DNA of 64,000 nucleotides from Amycolatopsis orientalis DSM 43388 (GTDB lineage: Bacteria; Actinomycetota; Actinomycetes; Mycobacteriales; Pseudonocardiaceae). A program made the translations under genes and the position numbers. The stretch is taken from assembly GCF_000411975.1 (NCBI RefSeq), contig NZ_ASXG01000196.1, forward strand, positions 186,001 through 250,000, written 5' to 3'. Below are positions 42,214 through 50,558 of the stretch, in pieces. Within the stretch, counting starts at the first letter, position 1. The number at the start of each line of letters is the position of its first letter. The notes under the pieces are model-generated. The model searched no databases. It was given only the letters and a program-made list of their open reading frames with translations, and was not told where the DNA came from.

Positions 42214-42900
42214 CTACTCGCCGGCGAATTTCAACTGGAGAGCACGGCGGACCGCGGACAGGTGATGACGCATCGCCGCGGCCGCCGCCTCCGGGTTGTG
42301 CGTGACGATGCCGGCGAGGATCGCTTCGTGCTCGTGGACGACCGTCGCCCGCGGCCGCGAGCGGTCCATGTCGCGGTACTGTCGCAGCACCAGCGGATAC
42401 AGCAGGCTGTCGACGAACCGGGTGAGCGTCGCCTGCCGCGCCGCTCGGCGCACCTGCTCGTGGAAGGAACGGTTGAGCGCGGAGTACTCGTCCCGCCCGT
42501 CGGATTCCCGGCCCGCCCACATCCGCTCGCAGGTCGCGGTCATCTCCGCGATGTCCTCGTCGGTAGCACGCTCGGCCGCCTTCGCGGCCAGCGCGGCCTC
42601 CAGGATCTCGCGGGTCTCGAGGATCTCGATCGCCTCGTCCTCGGAAAACGACCGCGTCCGCGCACTGCGGTTCGCCTCCGCGGTGACGTACCCCTCCTGC
42701 GCGAGGCGGGCGAGCACCGACCGGATCGTGCCGCGCGACACCTCAAGGCGGCTGGTGAGGTCGGCTTCGGTGAGCCGGGCGTCGGGAGCGTACTGCCCGG
42801 ACAGGATCAGCTCGCGGAGATCGTGGTAGGCCCGCGCTGTCCGGGTGGCACCGGGATCCGCGCTGTCCGTGCGCGAGTCCTGCGCCTTGTCCACCGTCAT
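42214..42900 (-). CDS. GntR-family regulator (FCD type), copy 2
   Basis: A 228-residue paralogue of the 28564-29220 regulator; for example LTEADLTSRLEVSRGTIRSVLARLAQEGYVTAE is nearly the same in both. FCD histidines are present (FHEQVRRAAR, EHEAILAGI, MRHHLSAVRRA). ATG 42900 has GGGAGG upstream. It is at the right end of the cluster and converges with the transport operon. The two paralogues probably recognise the same TGT-N3-ACA sites, perhaps with different effectors or as heterodimers (inference). Confidence 0.9.
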   Translation of the reverse strand: MTVDKAQDSRTDSADPGATRTARAYHDLRELILSGQYAPDARLTEADLTSRLEVSRGTIRSVLARLAQEGYVTAEANRSARTRSFSEDEAIEILETREILEAALAAKAAERATDEDIAEMTATCERMWAGRESDGRDEYSALNRSFHEQVRRAARQATLTRFVDSLLYPLVLRQYRDMDRSRPRATVVHEHEAILAGIVTHNPEAAAAAMRHHLSAVRRALQLKFAGE

Positions 42901-43129
42901 CGCGGGCAAACCTCCCACACGTGTCGTCCGATCGCCCGATCTTAGCCCGCCGGTAAGGGCTGGCCCCGAAACCTGGTGCGGGGCAGGCAGTCGGGCTTCA
43001 TTTCACCCGTCGCCTTGTGCCAGCATTCGCGAGACTCCGGTTCCAGCCGTGTGGGTCGCCGGTTACCTCGCGTGTCGCGCCGGATCCGTCGACCGCGCAA
43101 TCGATGCGAGGTGGATTCCGTTGAGGGGT

Positions 43130-43801
43130 TCAGCGCTCGGGGGAAAGCAGGTCGGCGTACTCGCCGTCGACGCCGTCGGCGAGGATGGCGCGCAGGGCGA
43201 GTGCGAGCTGGTTTCGGATGTAGGACTCGAGGGTCTTCGTCTGCTCGAAGTACCAATGCTTCAGCGCCCAGGCGTGCGCGAGCAGCAACAGGTTGTAGGC
43301 GACCAGATCGGGGTCGTCGGCCACCAGTTTTCCGGCCTTGACGCCGTCGCGGACGGCGGCCCGCAGCGGCTCGCTCGTGTCGACCTCGAGCTGCTTGATT
43401 CGGTTCCGCCCGGCCTCGTCGAGCGACTTGGACTCGCGATAGGTCAGAACGGCGGCATGGCGGTGGGCGTCGATGACCCGGCAGTACGCGGTGAAGGCGG
43501 CCGCCAGCCGGCGGACCGGATCGGCGCCGGCTTCGTGCACCGCGGCCGGGACCTCGGTCGCGAACGCGTCGAGCACGTCGATGATGACGGCGAGGAGGAT
43601 GTCGTCCTTGCTGCCGAAGTAGCGGTAGATGAGGCCGACGCTGACCCCGGCCTCCTTCGCCAGGGCCTGCATGGAGACGGCCTCGGAGCCCTCCCGTTCC
43701 ATGAGCCGGGCGGCGGCCTTCAAGAGCTGACGCGAGCGGTGCTCGGCCAGTGTGCGCCGGGCCGCGTCCTGCGGGTCCGCGGACGGTGCGGCGTTCGCCA
43801 T
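43130..43801 (-). CDS. TetR-family regulator of the acyl-CoA operon
   Basis: A 223-residue TetR repressor: HTH MQALAKEAGVSVGLIYRYFGSKDDIL near residues 45-70, then a helical ligand domain. It is divergent from the acyl-CoA gene set. A site TGAAT-N4-ATTCA lies 17 bp upstream of its start, and two similar sites cover the divergent promoter, so it likely represses both itself and the operon. The effector is probably an acyl-CoA thioester, as for other TetR regulators of beta-oxidation (inference). The 229 bp after its end (42901-43129) hold nothing I can identify. Confidence 0.9.
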   Translation of the reverse strand: MANAAPSADPQDAARRTLAEHRSRQLLKAAARLMEREGSEAVSMQALAKEAGVSVGLIYRYFGSKDDILLAVIIDVLDAFATEVPAAVHEAGADPVRRLAAAFTAYCRVIDAHRHAAVLTYRESKSLDEAGRNRIKQLEVDTSEPLRAAVRDGVKAGKLVADDPDLVAYNLLLLAHAWALKHWYFEQTKTLESYIRNQLALALRAILADGVDGEYADLLSPER

Positions 43802-43817
43802 GGGAGCTCCTTCGACG

Positions 43818-43831
43818 TGAATGCGGATTCA
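43818..43831. promoter_or_regulatory. TetR operator before tetR
   Basis: Palindrome TGAAT-GCGG-ATTCA, 17 bp before the tetR start. Same form as the two sites at 43879-43913; indicates autoregulation. Confidence 0.65.
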
Positions 43832-43860
43832 TTCTAGAGAACGGATGCGGTCCGGGGCCG

Positions 43861-43913
43861 TTGACACGCCCCGAGGAGTGAACCTATATTCATCTCGAGT
43901 GAACATATATTCA
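43861..43913 (+). promoter_or_regulatory. promoter with two TetR operators for the acyl-CoA operon
   Basis: TTGACA at 43861-43866 and TATATT at 43885-43890, 18 bp apart, form a good housekeeping-type promoter. Two 14-bp sites, TGAAC-CTAT-ATTCA (43879-43892) and TGAAC-ATAT-ATTCA (43900-43913), are spaced 21 bp start to start, two helical turns. The first covers the -10 box and the second covers the expected start of transcription. Confidence 0.75.
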
Positions 43914-43924
43914 GTCTCCCAGGG

Positions 43925-44758
43925 ATGCGAGGCCCCGTGCACTTCGACGACTACGAGCAGCTGACCTTCGAGCGCCGCGACAACGGCGTCCTGCTCATCA
44001 CGATGAACCGGCCCGAGAAGTACAACGCCACCGACGAGCGGATGCACGGCGAGCTCGCCCGGGTTTTCCGCGACGTCTCGGACGACGCGGAGACCCGGGT
44101 CGCCGTGATCACCGGCGCGGGCAAGGCGTTCAGCGCGGGCGGCGACCTGTCGATGGTCGAGCGGCTCGCGGGCGACCACGAGCGGGTCGACCGCATGCTC
44201 CGCGAGATGAGCGACCTCGTCTACCGCATCGTCAACTGCGAGAAGCCGATCGTCTCCGCGATCAACGGCGTCTCGGTCGGCGCGGGCACGGTCGTCGGCA
44301 TCCTTTCCGACATCTCGATCATGGCCGAGGACGCCAAACTCGGCGACGGCCACGTCAAGCTCGGTGTCGCGGCCGGCGACCACGCCGCGATCATCTGGCC
44401 GCTGCTCTGCGGGATGGCCAAGTCGCGCTACTACCTGATGACCGGCGAGATGCTGACCGGAGCGGAGGCCGAGCGCATCGGGCTGGTCAGCAAGGCGCTG
44501 CCCCGGGACGAGGTGCTCGACGAGGCGCTGCGGGTCGCGCAGGTCATGGCGACTGGTGCCCAGCAGGCGATCCGGTACACGAAACGCACGCTCAACAGCT
44601 GGCTGCGCCAGGCCGCGCCGATCTTCGACCAGTCGGCGGCCTACGAGATGCTCTGCTTCATGAGCCCCGACGTCGTCGAGGGCTACACCGCGCTCCGCGA
44701 GAAGCGGGAGCCGGTCTTCCCTTCGGCCCGCGCCGCCGCGTCCGCCGCCGGGCGTTGA
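43925..44758 (+). CDS. enoyl-CoA hydratase/isomerase
   Basis: A 277-residue crotonase. Oxyanion-hole segments are GAGKAFSAGGDLSMVERL and INGVSVGAGTVVGILSDISIM; the C-terminal helical part is complete. Likely hydrates a cyclic or branched enoyl-CoA made by the acyl-CoA dehydrogenase next to it. ATG 43925 is kept; GTG 43937 (MHFDDYEQL) has a GCGAGG before it and is equally possible. First gene of a four-gene operon, 10 bp before the dehydrogenase gene. Confidence 0.9.
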   Translation: MRGPVHFDDYEQLTFERRDNGVLLITMNRPEKYNATDERMHGELARVFRDVSDDAETRVAVITGAGKAFSAGGDLSMVERLAGDHERVDRMLREMSDLVYRIVNCEKPIVSAINGVSVGAGTVVGILSDISIMAEDAKLGDGHVKLGVAAGDHAAIIWPLLCGMAKSRYYLMTGEMLTGAEAERIGLVSKALPRDEVLDEALRVAQVMATGAQQAIRYTKRTLNSWLRQAAPIFDQSAAYEMLCFMSPDVVEGYTALREKREPVFPSARAAASAAGR

Positions 44759-44768
44759 GGAGCCCGGC

Positions 44769-45917
44769 ATGCACTACGGATTCGACGAGGACCAGGAGGT
44801 CTTCCGCGCGGAGTTGCGCCGGTGGGCCGGGAAGGTCCTCGCGCCGCACTACCAGTCCGACGACAAGGCCGCGGAGTTCCGCCGCCAGTGCGCGCTGGCC
44901 ATGGCGCAGATGGGCCTGACCGGCCTTCGCATTCCCGAGCAGTACGGCGGCCAGGAGGCGACCGCCGTCATCGCCGGCATCGCCGCGGAGGAGGTGGGGA
45001 GGGCCGACTTCAACGCGGGCTACCTCCTCATCAACACGGCGCTGATCAGTGACATCCTGGTGCGCAACTGCACCGAGGAGCAGAAACGCGCGTGGCTGCC
45101 GGGCATCGCGTGCGGCGAGACGGTGCCGTGCATCATGATCACCGAGCCGGGCGCTGGCACGGATGCGGCCAGCCTCTCCCTGCAGGCGGCGCCCGACGGC
45201 TCGGACGCCTGGACGCTGCACGGCGAGAAGACCTCGATCACCCTGGGCATGGCGGCCGACCGCGCCGTCGTCCTCGCGCGCACCGGCGGTCCCGGAGCCC
45301 GCGGGGTCAGCGCCTTCTGGGTGGACCTGGCCGACCCCGGCATCAGCCGCAGTCCCTTCGACGACCTCGGCGGCAGGGCCATCGGCCGCGCGTCGATCCA
45401 CTTCGACGGCGTCCGGGTGACCCGAGCCGATCTGGTCGGCAAGGAGGGCGGCGGCTTCGTCTCGGTCATGCAGGGGTTCGACTACTCGCGTGCGATCATC
45501 GGCCTGCTCTGCCTCGGGGCCGCGCAGCAGAGCCTCGACGAGGCGGTGCAGTGGTCTCGCGATCGGGAGGCGTTCGGCCGGCCGATCGGCACGTTCCAGG
45601 GCGTGTCGTTCCCCTTGGCCGAGTGCGCGACGTACGTCTCCGGCGCGCGCCACGTTTGCTACGAAGCGTTGTGGCGCAAGGACACCGGTCTCGAGCACAG
45701 CGCCGAGGCGGCGATGGCGAAATTCTGGGCGCCCAAGCTCGCCGCCGAGGTCATCCACCAGTGCCTGTTGACGCTCGGCCATGTCGGCTACTCGACCGAG
45801 CACAAGGTCGGGCAACGACTTCGCGACGTCATCGGGCTCGAGATCGGCGACGGCACCGCGCAGGTCTCCAAGCTCGTCATCTCCCGCAGCCTGCTCGGCC
45901 GCACCTACGCACCCTGA
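44769..45917 (+). CDS. acyl-CoA dehydrogenase
   Basis: A 382-residue FAD-dependent dehydrogenase with the three-domain ACAD fold. Signatures: IPEQYGGQEATAV, the FAD-binding MITEPGAGTDAASL, and the C-terminal LLTLGHVGYSTEHKVGQRLRDV and SKLVISRSLLGR. It introduces a 2,3-double bond into an acyl-CoA; in the cyclohexanecarboxylate pathway the AliB enzyme plays this part. RBS GAGGAG lies upstream of the ATG. Confidence 0.92.
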   Translation: MHYGFDEDQEVFRAELRRWAGKVLAPHYQSDDKAAEFRRQCALAMAQMGLTGLRIPEQYGGQEATAVIAGIAAEEVGRADFNAGYLLINTALISDILVRNCTEEQKRAWLPGIACGETVPCIMITEPGAGTDAASLSLQAAPDGSDAWTLHGEKTSITLGMAADRAVVLARTGGPGARGVSAFWVDLADPGISRSPFDDLGGRAIGRASIHFDGVRVTRADLVGKEGGGFVSVMQGFDYSRAIIGLLCLGAAQQSLDEAVQWSRDREAFGRPIGTFQGVSFPLAECATYVSGARHVCYEALWRKDTGLEHSAEAAMAKFWAPKLAAEVIHQCLLTLGHVGYSTEHKVGQRLRDVIGLEIGDGTAQVSKLVISRSLLGRTYAP

Positions 45918-45934
45918 TTCGCAAGGAGATCCTC

Positions 45935-46675
45935 ATGGGAAAGCTCGACGACAAGATCGCGCTCGTCACCGGCGCGGGCCAGGGCATCGGCGCGGCGATC
46001 GCCGCCAAGCTCGCCGCCGAGGGGGCGACCGTGGTCGTCACCGACATCAACGAGGAGACCGCCAAGGCGACCGCCGGCCGGATCGGCAACCGCTCGCTCG
46101 GCCTGCGCACCGACGTCGCCGACCGCGACTCGGTCGCGGCGACGGTGGACCGGGTGGTCGACGAGCTCGGCCGGGTCGACGTGCTGGTCAACAACGCCGG
46201 CTGGGACAAGGCCGAGCCGTTCGTCGACTCCGAGCCGGCGACGTGGGACCGGATCATCCGGATCAACCTCTACGGCCAGCTCCACACCTGCCGCCAGGTG
46301 TTGCCGATCATGGCCGCGCAGGGCTACGGCCGGGTCGTGAACATCGGCTCGGACTCCGGGCGCGTCGGGTCCAGCGGCGAGGCCGTGTACTCCGCGGCGA
46401 AGGGCGGCGTCATCGCGTTCACCAAGACGATCGCGCGCGAGATGGCGCGAGCGGGCGTCACCGCCAACTGCGTCTCGCCCGGTCCGACCGACACCGCCCT
46501 TTTCGCCTCGATCGGCGGCGAGAAGCTGCGCGAGGCGTTGAAGAAGGCGATCCCGCTCAAGCGGCTCGGCCAGCCCGAGGACCTCGCGAACGCCGTCGCC
46601 TTCCTCGCCTCCGACGAGGCGGCCTTCATCACCGGCCAGACCGTCAGCGTCAGCGGCGGCCTCACGATGAGCTGA
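45935..46675 (+). CDS. short-chain dehydrogenase, BadH-like 2-hydroxycyclohexanecarboxyl-CoA dehydrogenase
   Basis: A 246-residue classical SDR: NAD site TGAGQGIG, NNAG motif in VNNAGWDKAEPF, active-site Ser/Tyr/Lys in GSDSGRVGSSGEAVYSAAKGG, and PGPTDTAL. The NNAGWDK and VGSSGEAVY segments are typical of BadH, which oxidises 2-hydroxycyclohexane-1-carboxyl-CoA. With hydratase, dehydrogenase and ligase around it, this supports ring beta-oxidation of an alicyclic acid. RBS AAGGAG precedes the ATG. Confidence 0.88.
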   Translation: MGKLDDKIALVTGAGQGIGAAIAAKLAAEGATVVVTDINEETAKATAGRIGNRSLGLRTDVADRDSVAATVDRVVDELGRVDVLVNNAGWDKAEPFVDSEPATWDRIIRINLYGQLHTCRQVLPIMAAQGYGRVVNIGSDSGRVGSSGEAVYSAAKGGVIAFTKTIAREMARAGVTANCVSPGPTDTALFASIGGEKLREALKKAIPLKRLGQPEDLANAVAFLASDEAAFITGQTVSVSGGLTMS

Positions 46676-46688
46676 GGACTGAGCAGCC

Positions 46689-48308
46689 ATGTCCTTCGAC
46701 ACCCTTCTCACCCCCGAGCGGATCGCGCGCGAGACCGCCGCCGGTTACTGGCGCGACCTGGTCATCACGGACTTCCTGGACGAGCACGCTGCCGCGACAC
46801 CGGACAAGATCGCGTTCGTCGACAGTCGGCGGCAGGTCACCTTCGCCGAGCTGAAGGCGGAGGCCGACGCCTTCGCGCTCGGGCTGCGGGAGAGCGGAGT
46901 CGGCACCGGCGACGTCGTCTCGTTCCAGCTCCCGAACTGGATCGAATGGATCGTCGTCCACTACGCCGCCACCCGGATCGGCGCGATCAGCAACCCGCTG
47001 ATTCCCATCTACCGCGAGCGCGAGGTCGGCTTCATGGTCGGCCTCGCGAAGCCGAAGGCCGTCGTGGTGCCACGCGAGTTCCGCGGCTTCGACTATCCCG
47101 CGATGATCCGGCGGCTCGCGAAGGACTGGGACTTCGACCCCGAGCTGGTCGTGCTCGGCGAGGAGTCCTGGGACCGGGTCGTCGCCGCGGGCGAGGGCGC
47201 GGACCCGGGAGTGCTGCCGGACCTGCGACCGGACCCCAACGACGTCACCCTCCTGATCTTCACCTCCGGCACGACCGGCGAGCCGAAGGGCGTGATGCAC
47301 ACCCACAACACGATGGTGGCGGCCAACGACCCGCTGCCCGCGCGGCTCGGCGTCGGGCCCGGCTCGGTGCTGCACATGGCCTCGACGCTCGCCCACCTCA
47401 CCGGGTTCCTCTACGGCGCCCGGCTGAACGTCCAGTCCGGCGCGACCTGCGTGCTGCAGGACGTCTGGGACGCCGCCGCGTTCGTCGACCTCGTCGAACG
47501 GCACGGCATCACCTACACCTCGGCCGCGACCCCGTACCTGCACGACCTCGTGTCCGCGCCGAACCTCGCCGAGCGCGACACCTCCTCCCTGGTGCGTTTT
47601 TGCTGCATGGGCGCACCGATCCCGCGTGCCATGGTTCGCGAGGCGAAGCAGAAGCTGCCCGGGCTGGTGGTCGTCGGCGGCTGGGGCCAGACCGAGGAAG
47701 GCCTGGTCACGATCGGCATCCCGGGCGATCCCGCGGACAAGATCATCGAGACCGACGGCTACCCGTGGCCCGGCATGGAGATCCGCGTCGTCGACGCCGC
47801 GGGCGTCGAGCGGCCCGCCGGCGAGGAGGGCGCGCTGCAGGTGCGCGGGCCCTTCGTGTTCGTCGGGTACGCCGAGCGCCTCGACCTCGCCCGCCAGCAG
47901 ATGGTTCCCGCCGCCGACGACCGGGGCGACTGGTTCGACACCGGCGACCTGGCGTACCTCGACGCCGACGGCTACCTGCGCATCTCCGGACGCACCAAGG
48001 ACGTGATCATCCGCGGCGGCGAGAACATCCCGGTGGCCTACGTCGAGAACGTGCTCTACGAGCATCCGTCCGTCGACGCGGTCGCCGTCGTCGCCGTGCC
48101 GGATCCGCGGTTGCAGGAGCGGGCCTGCGCTTGCGTCGTGCTCAAGACCGGCGCCGAGCTGACCTTCGCGCAGCTGCAGACTTTCCTCGCGGAGAAGGGC
48201 GTCGCCAAGCAGTACTGGCCGGAGAAGCTGGTCGTGCTCGACGCGCTCCCCACGACCGCGAGCGGCAAGGTCCAGAAGTTCCAGCTTCGCGAGCAGGTGG
48301 CCGGGTGA
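46689..48308 (+). CDS. acyl-CoA ligase, cyclohexanecarboxylate-CoA ligase-like
   Basis: A 539-residue AMP-forming ligase. The P-loop motif is IFTSGTTGEPKGVMHTHN, the A8 motif TGDLAYLDADGYLRISGRTKD and the catalytic lysine lies in TASGKVQKFQL. The N-terminal GYWRDLVITDFLDEHAAATPDKIAF resembles AliA/BadA-type cyclohexanecarboxylate ligases. It activates the acid for the three preceding enzymes. No ketoacyl-CoA ring hydrolase (BadI-like) is in this operon, so the last step must be encoded elsewhere. Confidence 0.88.
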   Translation: MSFDTLLTPERIARETAAGYWRDLVITDFLDEHAAATPDKIAFVDSRRQVTFAELKAEADAFALGLRESGVGTGDVVSFQLPNWIEWIVVHYAATRIGAISNPLIPIYREREVGFMVGLAKPKAVVVPREFRGFDYPAMIRRLAKDWDFDPELVVLGEESWDRVVAAGEGADPGVLPDLRPDPNDVTLLIFTSGTTGEPKGVMHTHNTMVAANDPLPARLGVGPGSVLHMASTLAHLTGFLYGARLNVQSGATCVLQDVWDAAAFVDLVERHGITYTSAATPYLHDLVSAPNLAERDTSSLVRFCCMGAPIPRAMVREAKQKLPGLVVVGGWGQTEEGLVTIGIPGDPADKIIETDGYPWPGMEIRVVDAAGVERPAGEEGALQVRGPFVFVGYAERLDLARQQMVPAADDRGDWFDTGDLAYLDADGYLRISGRTKDVIIRGGENIPVAYVENVLYEHPSVDAVAVVAVPDPRLQERACACVVLKTGAELTFAQLQTFLAEKGVAKQYWPEKLVVLDALPTTASGKVQKFQLREQVAG

Positions 48309-48376
48309 CCGCTTGCCTCGTCGCGGTGCGTGGGTTCGTCCAGGAGGGGGGAGTGCCGGGCTCGGCAGACGGCACT

Positions 48377-48420
48377 GGTTAAGTCAGTTGATTGACTTAA
48401 CCTCCGTGGTCGGCGATGAT
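48377..48420 (+). promoter_or_regulatory. perfect palindrome and promoter of the P450-tetR-ferredoxin operon
   Basis: GGTTAAGTCA-N6-TGACTTAACC at 48377-48402 is a perfect 10-bp-arm palindrome. TTGACT (48392-48397) inside it and GATGAT (48415-48420), 17 bp apart, can serve as -35 and -10. The TetR regulator encoded in the same operon is the probable ligand. Confidence 0.75.
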
Positions 48421-48454
48421 CGTGGCGGTTGCCGGTTGCGTGCAGGAGGTTGCG

Positions 48455-49675
48455 ATGTCCGAGAGCGGCGTCGAGGAGTTGCCGCGGTTTCCCTTCGAGC
48501 AAGCGGGCGCGTTGGAGCCTCCGGCGGAGTGGGCCGAGTTCCGTGCGGCGTGTCCGGTCGCGAAGGTCCAGCTGGCCAGCGGGGACGAGGCAGCGCTGAT
48601 CACCGGTTACGCGGACGTCAAAGCGGTGTTGTCGGATCGGCGGTTCACGCGGCCGACTCCGGCGGACAACGCCGCCCGGGTCGCCGACACCGAGAGCGGC
48701 GGGGTGTTCAACAGCGAGATGGCGACGGTGATGCCGCAGCACGGGGCGGCGCATCTGAACTGGCGGCGGACGGTCGGGAAGTGGTTCACGGCCAAGCGGA
48801 TGAACGCGTTGCGGCCGGGGATCGCGGCGATGGCGGAGCAGCTGATCGGGGAGATGGTCGCGAAGGGCGCTCCGGCGGATCTGAAGGCGGGGCTGGCGTT
48901 TCCGCTGCCGGTGTGGGTCATCTGCGACATGCTCGGCGTCCCGGACGCTGATCGGGACCGGTTCGCGCACTGGTCCGACGTGATGCTGAGCATGACCCGG
49001 TACACGCAGGAGGAATTCGATGCGGCGCAACGGGAATTCGGCGAGTACATGGGTGCCCATATCGCGGCGAAGCGCGCGGAGCCGGGCGAGGATCTGCTCA
49101 GCGCGCTGATCACGGACACCGACGCGGACGGCGAGCGCTGGCCGGACGCGCTGCTGACCGCGACCGGGATCGGGTTGCTGATCGCCGGCCACGAGACGAC
49201 GGCGAACATGATCGCGAAGATGGTCGCGATGCTGCTGGCCGACCGGACGCGCTGGGAGCAGCTGCTCGCGGACCGGTCGCTGGTGCGGACCGCGGTGGAA
49301 GAAGCGCTGCGGTGGGACGCCAACGCGGGCGTGGGCATGCTGCGGTATCTCACCGAGGACGTGGAGGTCGCCGGGACGGTGCTGCCCGGCGGCACCACGG
49401 CGATGTGCAGCATGGCGGCGGCCAACCGGGACGAGACCGCGTTCGAGGCCGCTGCGGAGATGGACCTGCGGCGCAGTCCGAATCCGCATCTGGCGTTCGG
49501 GGCGGGCGCGCACGCGTGTCTGGGCCAGCCGTTGGCGCGCACGGAATTGCAGGTGGCGCTGGAGGTGCTGCTGCGGATGCTGCCGTCGCTGGAGCTCGCG
49601 GTCCCGGCGGCCGAGCTGCGCCGGATCGAGGGGCTGGCGGTGGGCGGGCTGCGGGAACTGCCTGTGCGATGGTGA
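48455..49675 (+). CDS. cytochrome P450
   Basis: A 406-residue class I P450 with canonical motifs: I-helix IAGHETT, K-helix ExxR in EEALRWDAN, and heme loop FGAGAHACLGQ. ATG 48455 is chosen because AGGAGG lies 5 bp upstream; a longer frame exists without such a site. The operon gives it a ferredoxin (50358-50558). The TetR gene between them starts within the P450 stop codon region. It is unlike the two other P450s in the window, which have altered I-helices. Confidence 0.94.
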   Translation: MSESGVEELPRFPFEQAGALEPPAEWAEFRAACPVAKVQLASGDEAALITGYADVKAVLSDRRFTRPTPADNAARVADTESGGVFNSEMATVMPQHGAAHLNWRRTVGKWFTAKRMNALRPGIAAMAEQLIGEMVAKGAPADLKAGLAFPLPVWVICDMLGVPDADRDRFAHWSDVMLSMTRYTQEEFDAAQREFGEYMGAHIAAKRAEPGEDLLSALITDTDADGERWPDALLTATGIGLLIAGHETTANMIAKMVAMLLADRTRWEQLLADRSLVRTAVEEALRWDANAGVGMLRYLTEDVEVAGTVLPGGTTAMCSMAAANRDETAFEAAAEMDLRRSPNPHLAFGAGAHACLGQPLARTELQVALEVLLRMLPSLELAVPAAELRRIEGLAVGGLRELPVRW

Positions 49676-50361
49676 GTTCCGTGAACGACGCCGTCGACAA
49701 GCCGGTGCGGGCGGAGCGGGCGCACGCGACCCGGGAGCTGATCCTGGCCGCCGCGGAGCGCCTTTTCGCCGAGCACGGCATTCTGGCCGTGTCCAACCGG
49801 CAGGTCAGCGAAGCCGCGGGGCAGGGCAACAACACCGCGGTCGGCTACCACTTCGGCACGAAGGCCGATCTGGTCCGCGCGATCGCGCGCAAGCACTCCG
49901 CGGCGGTCGAGGAGTTGCGGCAGCGCAGGCTGGCCGAGATCGGAGAGAGCGCGGAGTTGCGCGACTGGCTCGACTGCCTCGTCCGCCCGCTCGCCGAGCA
50001 CCTGGCCGCGCTCGGCAGCCCGACCTGGTATGCCCGGTTCGCCGAGCAGGCGATGGCCGATCCGACGTTGCGGCCGATCGTCGTCGAGGAGTCGCTGTCG
50101 TCGCCGTCGCTGGCGCGGATCGTCGACGGCCTGCGGCAGCGCCTGCCCGATCTGCCGCCGGAAGCGGTCGCCGAGCGCAGCGACATGACCCGGACCCTGC
50201 TGGTCCACCTCACCGCTGAACGCGAGCGCGCACTCGCCGAGAACACGCCCACCCCGCGGGCTGGCTGGTCCGAGGCCGCCACCGGTTTGATCGACGCCCT
50301 GATCGGGTTGTGGCAGGCACCGGTCACCGCGTCGCCGAACGAAAGGAAACACCGCCGATGA
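49669..50361 (+). CDS. TetR-family regulator of the P450 operon
   Basis: A 230-residue TetR protein. HTH region: AERLFAEHGILAVSNRQVSEAAGQGNNTAVGYHFGTKADLVRAI, a variant with a long GQGNNTAVGYHF recognition segment. ATG 49669 overlaps the P450 stop; its own end overlaps the ferredoxin ATG by 4 bp. The three genes therefore share one message, controlled from the palindrome at 48377-48402 by autoregulation. Confidence 0.9.
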   Translation: MVSSVNDAVDKPVRAERAHATRELILAAAERLFAEHGILAVSNRQVSEAAGQGNNTAVGYHFGTKADLVRAIARKHSAAVEELRQRRLAEIGESAELRDWLDCLVRPLAEHLAALGSPTWYARFAEQAMADPTLRPIVVEESLSSPSLARIVDGLRQRLPDLPPEAVAERSDMTRTLLVHLTAERERALAENTPTPRAGWSEAATGLIDALIGLWQAPVTASPNERKHRR

Positions 50362-50558
50362 AGGTCACCGTGGACGAGGAGCGGTGCTGTGGTGCGGGCA
50401 CTTGCGTGCTGCTCGCACCGGAGGTGTTCGACCAGCGCGAGGACGACGGCATCGTGCTCCTGCTCGACGAACACCCCGCCGAGGAACTCCACGCGACTGT
50501 TCGCGAAGCTGCCAGCGTCTGCCCCGGGGCGGCGATCTCGGTCAACGAGAACGCGTGA
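50358..50558 (+). CDS. P450-type ferredoxin [3Fe-4S]
   Basis: A 66-residue ferredoxin with C-x5-C (CCGAGTC), Ala-Pro (LLAPEVFDQ) and the distal Cys-Pro (SVCPGAAI), the typical [3Fe-4S] pattern of actinobacterial P450 partners. RBS GAAAGGAAA lies upstream of the ATG. It is the electron donor for the P450 of the same operon; no ferredoxin reductase is encoded nearby in this operon. Confidence 0.93.
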   Translation: MKVTVDEERCCGAGTCVLLAPEVFDQREDDGIVLLLDEHPAEELHATVREAASVCPGAAISVNENA

